Of a DNA stretch of 64,000 nt, positions 23,543-33,773 are shown piece after piece (position 1 is the stretch's first letter; the number at the start of each line of letters is the position of its first letter). The position numbers and the translations under genes are program-made. Source of the stretch: Plasmodium malariae (taxonomy: Eukaryota > Apicomplexa > Aconoidasida > Haemosporida > Plasmodiidae). The stretch spans positions 702,001 through 766,000 of the forward strand of contig NC_041787.1 in assembly GCF_900090045.1 (NCBI RefSeq), read 5' to 3'. Below the pieces are notes generated by a model that did not search any database, was not told where the DNA came from, and saw nothing but the letters and a program-made list of their open reading frames with translations.

Positions 23543-23940
23543 CCATATATACATACGTGTACACTCATGCATAATAACATATATATATCACAGTGGAACA
23601 ATGCAAATACAGGTGACTAACTGTACGTACCTATTACCGAACTAATAGCAAAAATTATAGCAGCTATGCTGATGGGGTTATTTATTCCTTTGCCAAATTT
23701 TTTGCCCAGCTTTTCGCCGAGGGTTTCTCCAGCCTGAACTATATTAGATTGCACCTTTTGTAAATATGTTTGTTCTTTATGATTATTTATATGAACAAAA
23801 TTTTTTGGAGCTTTGTTATTAATCCGTGTATTCTTTAATATTTTATTGTTAATATAATGAATACTTCTTTGAATTTTAACTGATAATGTTGATACAAATA
23901 CTACTACAATGTAGATACATGTTAAAGTATATAACCTCAT
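22986..23940 (-). CDS. Secreted, membrane-anchored rubredoxin-like zinc-ribbon protein (172 aa)
   Basis: Three exons by eye: 23940..23631, 23420..23272 and 23045..22986 (stop TAG). Donors are gtacgt and gtaagg, acceptors gtaatag and cgctcgcag, and the phases (1, then 0) match. Residues 1-20 form a signal peptide, about 21-88 are basic and Asn-rich like an apicoplast transit peptide, and about 89-107 form one hydrophobic segment. The C-terminal domain holds C133-x2-C136 (YRCVKC) and C157-x2-C160-G (ENFICPNCGQ), the second pair created only by splicing exon 3. Two CxxC pairs with about 20 residues between them suit a rubredoxin-like or zinc-ribbon knuckle. Apicoplast targeting and metal binding are inferences. 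Reading exon 1 alone would give a 107-residue protein and hide the cysteine site. Confidence 0.72.
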
Positions 23941-26052
23941 TTTATCTTATCTATTCCTTTATGTTTCTAACCATGCAATTAATATTTTTTTTATTATAGC
24001 AAGTTTAATAAAGTCAAATGGAAATCTTGTAAAAGCATATACTTGTAACAGTATTCACTTATCGCTCTATTTAACCAAAGTTATCACAATACACATAATT
24101 TTTATAAAAAATCGTACTACTAATGAAATGTTCATACGAAGGTGTAACTCCGTTGAAATGAATTTCCAATTTGATTATTTTAGTAATTTAAAAAAAAAAA
24201 AAAGGGAAAAGAAAAAAGAAAAGAGAAAAACGAAAAAAATAAAACTGTACATTTATCTTCCTCCCACATGAATTACAGAAATGTTCCTTACAAGTGCTAC
24301 TCTCATTTAAAAAAGAGATATGCATGCATAAACATTTTTATTATATGCTCACATTAAAATTTTGTTATTTTCAATAATACCAAAAAAATCCGTTTTCATT
24401 CTATTATTTTTTATTTTAGCCGTTTATCTGCACACATGCATATGCATATCTATGTATCTAATCTTCTTCTTTCTTTCTTTCTTTTTTTTTTTTTTTTTTT
24501 TTTTTGTTTGAACCAAATTACAGAAGCCTCATTATTTATAGCTACAATTTTAGGATTATTATTATTATTTTTTTTCCTCTTTCAGTATAGAGAATAAGGA
24601 ATACGTTAATTAAATACAAATTATTAATATACATATATATATCAGTTGCTAGTAAGACTGTTTTATAACATTAACCATATATGTAAAATCATTTTATCTC
24701 ATCCATATGCACATGTATACATATTTATATATACCTCCGTGTGTGTATAATTATTTATATAACTGCAAATGGCTTAATAACAACACGCGTAAAAACATGA
24801 GAAAATATATTAAGTTATGTTATAAAAAGCTAAATATATATTTCATTCAAAAATGAAAATTCTACCTTTTGGATATCATTTTAAATATATTAAACGGGGT
24901 ATTAGTAATAACCCAAAATATAGAAAATACCTTATTATAGTAAGAGGAATAAAAAGCTACTCCGATTTTATTTTATTTACATTTTTGCTTACATTTTTTT
25001 TTTTGTATCTTTTTAAAAGTACCTTATAGCATCATGTTGTAAAATGTTTATAACGAATATAGTAAATATTTTCAGTCTTACTATTCTACACAGCTTTGTA
25101 AATACATTTGAGTTATTGATTTAAAAATAGGTAACAAATAACAAACATAAGACCATTTATTGGTGTTAATATCCAAATTTTTTTTTTTTTTTTAAATTTA
25201 AGAGAATACTGCGCTTTTGCGACAAATATGGAAAAGTATGCACTGCAATACGTATGTGCATATTATATACATATATATATATATATACTCATACACATAT
25301 ATTCAACATATATGCATATATTTAACACGTAATAATACACAATTACCAAAGATATGAAAAAAGTACTCGAACTAATTATCAGTCCAAAATATTATTAGTA
25401 TAACTCTTCACATCTGCAAAAGGAAAAATAAAAATTTACATAAACATGTGCTGTAAACATGTATCTGTACATAACACATATGTATATATGTATATGTAAT
25501 TATGAGGAGGGGAAAATAAAGAGCAGATGACGGATTGGTATTAATACGATTAATGCCAGTATGCACAATATTCGAGTTAAAAAGAGAGTCATTAAAATAA
25601 CAGAAATGTGGAAGCATTTGAGGAATAATTTTTTTAATTTTTCAAATGTTGTGTACATTACATATTACAAACTTAAAAAAAGCCAGAATTTACAAAAATG
25701 TTAAGGTAAAAAAATAAGCCATTAAAAAAAAATAAAATGCACATATATGCCTATACACATATACATGCCCATACACATATGCATATACATACACATATAC
25801 ATGCCCATACACATATACATGCCCATACACATATACATGCCCATACACATATACATGCCCATACACATATACATGCCCATACACATATACATGCCCATAC
25901 ACATATACATGTACATACACATATGCATATACATACACATATACATGCCCATACACATATACATGTACATACACATATGCATATACATACACATATATAT
26001 ACGCAGAACTACACGTATGTATACACTTCCGCGCGAGTGCTACAAAAACAAA
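23941..26052. other. Intergenic, 2.1 kb, with one G+C-raised island
   Basis: Mostly A+T-rich spacer. An island at about 25505-25700 is open in several frames on both strands (for example plus-strand DGLVLIRLMPVCTIFEL) but no complete gene could be built. The 18-bp array (25738-25996) closes the region. Confidence 0.5.
25738..25996. repeat. 18-bp minisatellite ACATATACATGCCCATAC
   Basis: About 14 units with GCCC/GTAC variants and interspersed ACATATGCATATACATAC. It lies just beyond the stop codon of the acetyltransferase gene, in its 3' flank. Confidence 0.9.
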
Positions 26053-26702
26053 TCAGTATTCCCCCAGATTCATCGCCTTTTCAAATTTGTTATTACCTGA
26101 TGAATTAAATTTATAAAAATCATCTTTATTAAGAATTTTAGACCATATTAATAAATCCCCTCTCATTAATCCCCTTCTAACAATTTGAGACAAATTGAAA
26201 CCATTTTGTTTGACAAAATATAAGCTATCTGTATTTAAATTATTTGTAAAAACTTTTAATTCTTGGTAATTCTTTTCATGTGCAAAATTTTCTAACTGTG
26301 TTAATAACCTGCTTCCTATTCTCATCCTTCTACTATCTTTTTTAACAACCATACGAACTAGCTGTGCAATAGAATTATCCCCTTTAAATGGTACAATTCC
26401 AACACAGCCAACTATTTTTTTATTTATAAAACGAAAATTCGAATCTTCATCATCATTTGTCCTCATACTAAATATATTTCTTTTAATTTGATTAAACCTG
26501 AACGGTACATTTTGCCTATTATCAATTAACTCCTTATTTGCTATATCGCCTATATTACACAGTACTTTCTCTTTTTCTGTATTAGCTCTGTTATCTTGTT
26601 CTTTTTCATTAACTGAATTTACGTTATTATTAAAAATATTCGGATGCTTTGGGTCATTTACACTATAATTGTTAGTACTATTATTATTACTATTACAATT
26701 AC

Positions 26703-26783
<81 letters not shown>

Positions 26784-28756
26784 TACTATTATTACTATTA
26801 TTATTATTATTATTACTGTTACTATCACTATTACTATTATTACTATTATTATTAATATTTTGTTTATTACTAATATCATTACTAATATTTTTTTCAATTC
26901 CACTGTCATTATTATCATCATTATCGTCATTCCCATTAATCTTATCCTTGTTTTTATTTTTTTCTGTTTTATCATCTATGCTGTTGCTAACAGCACTTTT
27001 ACTACAATGACTATTCTCTTCTTTATTATTCGAGTTTTTACAACTACCAATAATCTCATTATTGGCAATGTTAGAATTATCACTCCTGCTAACCGTTCGT
27101 GTAGAATCAGTACCACCTGTTCCCCCTTCTATGGTCATATTACTTTTTGCATAATTATCTGTTATATCATTTTTATGATTTTTATTTTTCTCATCATCAT
27201 TTAAAATATTATTATTACCACTATATGATGAATTATTATTAACTTTGTAATATACATCATTGTAACTGTTAGAAATATACAACTTATTACAATTCATATT
27301 ATTTGATATATTATTTTTTATAATATTTTTTTCATTATTTCGATTATCATCTGTAACACTCTTTTTTCTATTTATTTCACTATGCTTAATTTCTGTTGTT
27401 TCGCAATTATTCTTATTAAGTTCATATTTATTTTTAATACATTCAACATTATCAGTATTATTAATATTTTCAGTACTATCCATATTATCACTATTATCAG
27501 TATTATAAGTATAATCAATATTATCAGTATTATCAATATTTCTGCTTGATGTACTATTAATTGACGTATTATTTACGTCATTGTAACCTTCACCGCATTC
27601 TGATGCAGCACTTTTATTACATGATACATCTTTTAAACATTTATTTTCTTCATCTATGTTTTTTATATCTGAACTTCCTTTATCATAACTTAACAACCTT
27701 TCCTGTTCTTCTTGTTCTAATATAATTTTTTCCCTTTCATGTATATCACTACATGTCGTACGGCTAGCTGAGCTAAAATTATTATCAAAAATTTCAGCTA
27801 CCCAAAAATTACATCCTTCCACGTTAATATAACTTTTATATAAATTTTCCAAATCGGGACAATCCTTTCTTATATGATTTAAAAATTCTAATTTTGCTCT
27901 TATATATAAATATATTAAAAATATTATCAGAAAATAAAATATTTTTTTTAAGTCTAGAAAAAAAATATAATTTATAACAATTATAACTAACAAATCATAA
28001 ATGTGTTGTATGGACCAATATATTACTGCCGGTAAGGTTAAGGAGTTAAAATGATCATATAACAACTGTCTTACTTCGTTTATGTCTTTTTCTTCTAACT
28101 GTCTTATTGATATTACTGGTTCAGGAAATTTTGCTTTTTGCTTGTCTATTCAAAATAAGGGTGCAAAAAGTAGGTAATAATATATAAAAAAAAAAAAAAA
28201 AAAAAATTAAAATATGACTTGATCAGGTAAACGAAATTTATACAAATGGCAACTACGCACACATGAACATAAAATAGTATTCACAAATACATCCATTCAT
28301 ACACATGTATATATACATATATGTACATGTACACATACGTCACATCAAGGTTAATGTGAACAATACTAATTTTTAAAAATCATTTGTTTCGTTCTTATAT
28401 ATATGCATTTTCTTTAAAACACTATTTTCAAGCATGCACTTTCTTTTTTGAAAAAATTTGCATTTTACTAATTAAAATATGAGTTATAGAATTTGTTGTT
28501 TTCCCTGTCTGCTTAAATAAATTCATTGTTTAATATCCTTTTTTCTTTTTTTCTTCTATTTGTTCATCCCTCTTTTTTTATTCCTCCTCACTATTGTTGT
28601 CAGATATGTTATTTTTTTGTGAATGATTTGACAAACTTCAAATAAGAAAAGACTAATCTCAAAAAAGAAAAGTTCAACTCAAACAAACCATGCAAAAACT
28701 TATCATTTGGAATTATCTGTAATTTGTAATGTTAACATACTTGCTCGATGCTGCAT
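26053..28756 (-). CDS. NAT8-like membrane N-acetyltransferase with Asn-rich insertion (702 aa)
   Basis: Exon 2 (28145..26053) holds almost all the protein. I add exon 1 at 28756..28741 (MQHRA plus one base, donor gtatgttaac), whose phase 1 matches exon 2 and supplies an ATG before the conserved start VISIRQLEEKDINEVRQL. GNAT enzymes transfer acetyl from acetyl-CoA to amines. The layout follows NAT8 family enzymes: beta-1 strand, a membrane hairpin (about 43-92), CNFWVAE (about 117-123), then VGCVGIVPF, an RRMRIGSRLL acetyl-CoA loop near 610 and a C-terminal strand pair. About 450 residues of Asn/Ser/Asp-rich low complexity, including a long poly-Asn run, split the fold between FWVAE and VGCVG. 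An ER or secretory membrane is likely from the family, and the substrate is unknown. Exon 1 is less certain than exon 2. Confidence 0.82.
26690..26792. repeat. Trinucleotide TTA repeat encoding poly-Asn
   Basis: More than 25 consecutive TTA triplets on the plus strand (AAT Asn codons on the coding minus strand), inside the low-complexity insertion of the acetyltransferase. The antisense strand reads as a long poly-Ile/Leu frame that is not a gene. Confidence 0.95.
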
Positions 28757-30291
28757 GTTTTCGCGCAATTTGTTTTTGCAAAAATACAAAATCCTAGTTC
28801 AAAAATGTCGAAAAACTGAGCACATAAATATATATATATATATATATATATAAAAGTATAATATATATATATATATACGCAAAAGTGTATATTTTATTTC
28901 AGTTTTTTGGGTAATTATTTTTAAAAATAAAAAGGAAAGAAAAAATTAAAAAAGGAAAAGACGTAAAAAAAGGTAAAAATGGTGAACAATACGAAGATGA
29001 ACAGTGTTAAACGCGTTATTAAAAAACGTATACATATATATATATACATAAAAAAGTTCAAAAAAAAAAAAAAAAAAAATTGAAAAAAATGTTATAAAAT
29101 AAAGAAAAAAGTATCGAAAACAAATGCTAAAACAAATTATTGAAATAATGCTAAAAAACTATCAAAATAATGCTAACAAATTAACGAAATTAATGCTAAA
29201 AAACTATCAAATTAATGCTGAAAAAATTATCGAAATAATGCTGAAAAAATTATCGAAATTATGTTAAAAACATATCGAAATTATGTTAAAAAATTATCGA
29301 AATTATGTTAAAAAAAATTGTCGAAATTATGTTAAAAACTATCGAAATTATGTTAAATTCTGGAAAAATTGGTAAAAAAATTATCGAAATTAAGCTGAAA
29401 AAACTGTCGAAATTGAACTGAAAAAAATTGTCGAAAAATAAATCTACAAAAATTGATGAAATTAAGCTGCAAAATTGTCGAAATAAGGCTATGAAAAAAT
29501 TGCCGAAATAAGGTTATTAAAAAATTGCCGAAATAAGGCTGAAAACATTGTAGCAGTAATGATGAAAAAACATCAAAAATATATTAAAAACTAAAAGTCG
29601 AAAATTAATAATATAAATGTGATAAATAAAAAAAATAAAATTCTCATATAATTGCTCCTTAACCACAATATGTTTCCTTTATATATACAAAAAAAAAAAA
29701 AAAAAAAAAAATGCTTATTTTGTACAGCTTCTTTTCTTTATTTTGGTTGATGGTACTTTTATATAAAAAATGTTTACAAAAAAACACATCATATAAAATA
29801 ATATGTGTAACAAGTTTTTTTTCCGATATATTTTAAAAAATATATAAAAATAGAGACATATTAATGTTCACACGGTGTAGTTTTGCCTATAATAATAAAT
29901 GATAACCTGAACTATGGTAAAGCTTCGTAGTAAAGAAATGGTACATATACATAATAATACATATATATATACGTGGACCCAGTAAGTTTTCTTTTGAAAT
30001 ATTAAAAAATCCAATTATTTGTTCTTATTACTTTCAAGCACATTTGGAATGTTCAGCTTTTTATTTGTTAAACTATAATATTAAATGTACCGCTTTTGTA
30101 CAAAAACAAAGAAAAAAAAAAAAAGAATCAATTATTGAATGATTGAATGAATGATTGAATGAATGAATGAATAAATGGAAAGAGGAATTAAAAAAGAAAT
30201 AAATAATTAGTAGGAAGCTGATCAATAGAACTTAAAATTCAATGTATATTTATTCCTATATACGTATATATAAAAATACGTATTAAAACAC

Positions 30292-30322
<31 letters not shown>

Positions 30323-30861
30323 ATATATATTATATATTTTTATGTATATAATACAAATATTCGAAATTTAGTCCTATATTATATGTAAGAATGAACAATA
30401 TATGGTTTGCATTATAATTTTACTAAAGAACGACAATTGTATGGAATAATCAATATTCGAAAATGATTTCAAAAAAATGTATTTATTTTTTTATTTTGGT
30501 ATCTTTTTGTATTACAGGTTTTCATAGAAATCTTTCCAAGTACTCTATGTCAAAAAAAAATTAATTTGAAACACATTTATTAAAGCAATTTTTTCCGTAC
30601 TTCCCAATGCAAATTCTGCACTTAGGTTTTTAATGGAAACTGTAAAGAAAACATTCAACAGGTATAAATATCATTAGTTCATCATTTCAATTCAATTCTA
30701 TTCATTTAAATTAAGTTAAATTCAATTAAATTCCATTCAATTCGTTGTATTTATATTTTTTCTTTTTTCTTTTTTTTTTTGCACCTTTTTTATTGATATA
30801 AAAATTTTTTACTACAATTAACTAGAAATATAGTGGCTTTATTTTTCTCTTAAAGGGTAAG
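28757..30861. other. Intergenic 2.1 kb, divergent promoter region with degenerate repeat
   Basis: Lies between the acetyltransferase (minus) and HIT gene (plus), so it should carry both promoters. It has (TA)n runs at 28830-28880 and 30288-30320 and the degenerate array at 29110-29560. No coding sequence seen. Confidence 0.55.
29110..29560. repeat. Degenerate tandem array, units of about 20-26 bp around TATCGAAATTATGTTAAAAA
   Basis: Roughly 18-20 imperfect units sharing (A/T)TCGAAAT and (C/T)TAAAAA blocks, drifting from ATAATGCTAACAAA on the left to GAAATAAGGCTGAAAA on the right. Unlike the other arrays it is diverged, which suggests greater age. Confidence 0.75.
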
Positions 30862-31727
30862 ATGGAAAAGTACAAAAAAATACTAGAAAAATTAGAGTGG
30901 GATAAAAATAGGAGCTGCGAAAAATATGAATTTGGTATGTATGAAATTGATAAAAGAGAAGTTTTCTTAACTACGAAATATTCCTATGGATTTGTAAATA
31001 ACAAGCCGTTATTACCAGGTCATATATTATTAACCACATTAAAAAAAAAAAAAAAATACAATGATTTAGACATAGAAGAAATTATAGACATAAATTTGCT
31101 ATCAAATTTTATGTGTTATGTTATGGGCATATTATTTAATACAAACAATTTTTCTATTGCTATTCAAGATGGAAAAGATGCTGGTCAAACAGTAGACCAT
31201 CTACATATTCATATAATTCCAAGAAAAAATTTGGACTATAAAAATAACAACAATATTTATAAAGATTTAAATAAAGTTAATTTAGGTTATGGCAGAAATA
31301 TATTATGCAATTCGTGTAATCATTCAATCAATGTTCTTTCACAAATTCCAGTGACGGAAATCTTTAAATTGGAAGAATTCAAGTAAAAATGCATGCGCAT
31401 ATACGTGCAGCGTATATATACATATAAATACAAATGTACACATAAACTTTCACATATATCTACTTTGTGTTTTACATATATACCACGCTACTCCCTTTTG
31501 TATGAACACAATTCTTTTCTTTTTACATGCAACTTGTTACGTTTTCTGTTTTTTTATCCATTTTGGATACCTTTTTATTTTATTTTTTTATGAAATATAT
31601 TATCCTCTTATTTGTTTTTTTTTTTATTTTACTGCTTCTTTTTAGCACGTCTATTAGGTCGATTGAAGAAATGGAAAAAGAGGCTAATTTAATTAAATCA
31701 TACATTGATAAAACGTTTTCATCTTAA
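30862..31727 (+). CDS. Histidine triad hydrolase, Fhit type (200 aa)
   Basis: Two exons: 30862..31382 (ends in phase 2 at gtaaaa) and 31646..31727 (acceptor tctttttag). Fhit-type proteins cleave diadenosine polyphosphates such as Ap3A. The HIT signature is clear: GQTVDHLHIHIIPRKN, with H113, H115 and H117 as the His-x-His-x-His triad and H115 the expected nucleophile; LPGHILLTT (about 51-59) is the substrate-side loop. Without splicing, exon 1 would end in TAA after EEFK. The spliced tail TSIRSIEEMEKEANLIKSYI matches the C-terminal helix of Fhit (RSxEEMxxEA pattern), which supports the intron. Lys-61 to Lys-65 are encoded by a poly-A run that could be length-variable. No targeting signal is visible, so a cytosolic or nuclear location is likely. 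Confidence 0.9.
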
Positions 31728-32214
31728 AAAGCATTCTGTTCACGTCGTTTGACGTGCGCAAATGGCGAATGATCGTTACTTGTAATTACCGCATTGATGA
31801 TATGTTTTCACATAGTTACCATCATTATGACGCAGATTAACATACCTTTAATTATGATATTACGAGTACAATGTATTATTAGCTTAGGCTCCTTTGCAGT
31901 ATGTAGCGAATAATCTCATTTTTTGTTACCCCCAATTGATGTATATATGCACTTTATATAATTTTTTTTAAAATGAAAATACAATACACTTTTTAACGGG
32001 AAGAAGTTATTGCAGAATGCGTTTTTTTTTTTTTTTTTTTTTTTTCTTTTATTTTTATATTAATTCTTATAACAACAAAACAAGAAAAAAAAAACTGTTT
32101 TGTTTTTTTTTTTTTTAATATATTGCACACGGCTTATTTGTGCATACAAATTTTACAAGGGATTAATGTGCATTGCATCAACTGTGCATATGCATAATAA
32201 TTATACGTACGATC

Positions 32215-32249
<35 letters not shown>

Positions 32250-32594
32250 CATATCAGTATTTTTTTTTTTTTTCTTGCTGCATTACTCGAAGCACTTGTT
32301 TAATGCTGCAGTGAATGCGTACATACGAAACTTGTGTATATGACTGTACATCATTTCCGTATTGCGATACATCAATTAACGCTTGTTCGAACAAAATATA
32401 TATAGCAAACATATAACTTACATTACATTATGTGGTATTACTATTTTACTGTTACAGTGTTCATGTTTTACTGTTACAGTGTTCATGTTTTACTGTTACG
32501 GTGTTACTGTTTTACTGTTACTCCGTTTCATACTAATCGCTGACCCATTTGCCATAAATATAGAAAGAATTAAATTTTCTATACATCATGCTTA
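31728..32594. other. Intergenic between HIT and ClpR genes
   Basis: Holds poly-T runs, a (TA)n tract at 32217-32245 and the short 22-bp repeat at 32447-32523. No gene seen. Confidence 0.55.
32447..32523. repeat. Short repeat TTTTACTGTTACAGTGTTCA(TG), about three copies
   Basis: Three to four units of 21-22 bp with drift in the last copies, located 70-150 bp upstream of the ClpR start codon. Confidence 0.75.
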
Positions 32595-33329
32595 ATGACA
32601 AAAATGCAGTATTTGTTTTTACTTTTTTTTACAATAACTGGTATTTATTTATGTGCCTGTAAAAAAGCTACAACATGGTATAATTTTATTATAACAAACA
32701 AAAGGGGCATAAAAAAATATAAAAATAAAATAAAATTTACTGATCATGATTATCAGAAACAGAATATACATATTCCCTCTTTGTTATTATCAAAAAGAAT
32801 AATATTTTTATCTTCACCAATATATCCTCATATATCAGAACAAATTATTTCTCAGTTGTTATATTTAGAATATGAATCCAAAAGGAAGCCAATTCATTTA
32901 TACATTAACAGTACAGGTGATTTAGAAAACAATAAAATAGTAAACTTAAATGGAATATCAGACGTAATATCAATAGTTGATGTAATAAATTACATATCAT
33001 CAGATGTGTATACATACTGTTTAGGTAAAGCATATGGGATTTCGTGTATGCTAGCTTGTAGTGGAAAAAAAGGCTATCGTTTTTCATTAAAAAACTCTTC
33101 CTTTTGTTTAAAGCAGTCTTATTCTGTTATACCATTTAACCAAGCTACAAATATAGAAATTCAAAATAAAGAAATAATGAACACGAAAAAAAAAGTCATA
33201 GAGATAATTGCAAAAAATACAGAAAAAGATCAAACTATCATTTCAGAAATATTAGAAAGAGATAGGTATTTTAATGCAAACGAAGCTGTTGATTTTAACT
33301 TAGTTGACTATATTCTTGAAAAGGAATAA
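32595..33329 (+). CDS. ClpR: ClpR, inactive Clp protease-type subunit (apicoplast)
   Basis: Single exon, 244 aa. ClpR is a non-catalytic ClpP homologue of the apicoplast Clp system. The N-terminus (MTKMQYLFLLFFTITGIYLC) is a signal peptide followed by a Lys/Asn-rich transit region, as expected for apicoplast import. The ClpP fold is readable: RIIFLSSPI, PIHLYINSTGD (about 99-109) and VYTYCLGKAYGISCMLACSGKKG. At the catalytic serine position the family motif (AAS) reads A-Y-G148, and the histidine of the MIHQP-type motif reads C-L-K173-Q, so both residues are lost and the subunit cannot cleave peptide bonds. The length matches my recollection of P. falciparum ClpR. Two possible starts exist (M1, M4); both keep the signal peptide. 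Confidence 0.93.
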   Translation: MTKMQYLFLLFFTITGIYLCACKKATTWYNFIITNKRGIKKYKNKIKFTDHDYQKQNIHIPSLLLSKRIIFLSSPIYPHISEQIISQLLYLEYESKRKPIHLYINSTGDLENNKIVNLNGISDVISIVDVINYISSDVYTYCLGKAYGISCMLACSGKKGYRFSLKNSSFCLKQSYSVIPFNQATNIEIQNKEIMNTKKKVIEIIAKNTEKDQTIISEILERDRYFNANEAVDFNLVDYILEKE

Positions 33330-33709
33330 AACGTTTTTTAGTCCCTACTAGTAGCACTTGCTTCGGAGCTGGTCCCCATGTGCGTTCGTGTTTATATTTC
33401 ATTTTTTCACGCATAGTATTAATATTATAGTTAAGCCTTCCATTTAGCATTCTATGATTTATTTTTTACCCCATATTTAATCATACTATTTATATTAACT
33501 CGTGCATACATGCATACGTACATACGAGCATATATATATATATATATATATGCCCACTAACAATCGAACGTGGCACTTTTCCAATCAGGGCTGTATATTT
33601 TAAGGAAAAAAAAAGAAAGGATAATACATTTGAGTAAGTCGTACCAGCTACTAAGCGTTTTTACCTATTCTGTGTTACTATGTAATAGCGGTATTGTACG
33701 CCTATCTGT

Positions 33710-33753
<44 letters not shown>

Positions 33754-33773
33754 CGTATAAGAAAAGAACGTTA
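33330..33773. other. Intergenic, short, ending in poly-A of about 40
   Basis: A frame open through 33570-33773 continues into the next gene without an ATG and passes a poly-A of about 40 bases; it could be a missed upstream exon but more likely is 5' UTR. Confidence 0.5.

Noticed and set aside
26644..27204. Long plus-strand Ile/Leu-rich frames opposite the acetyltransferase
   Set aside because: They are antisense readings of the poly-Asn codon run; no start context or domain, and the coding strand is clear.
33570..33773. N-terminal extension of the 33.8 kb gene
   Set aside because: The frame is open but lacks an ATG and passes through a poly-A of about 40; the first ATG at 33774 is the conservative start.
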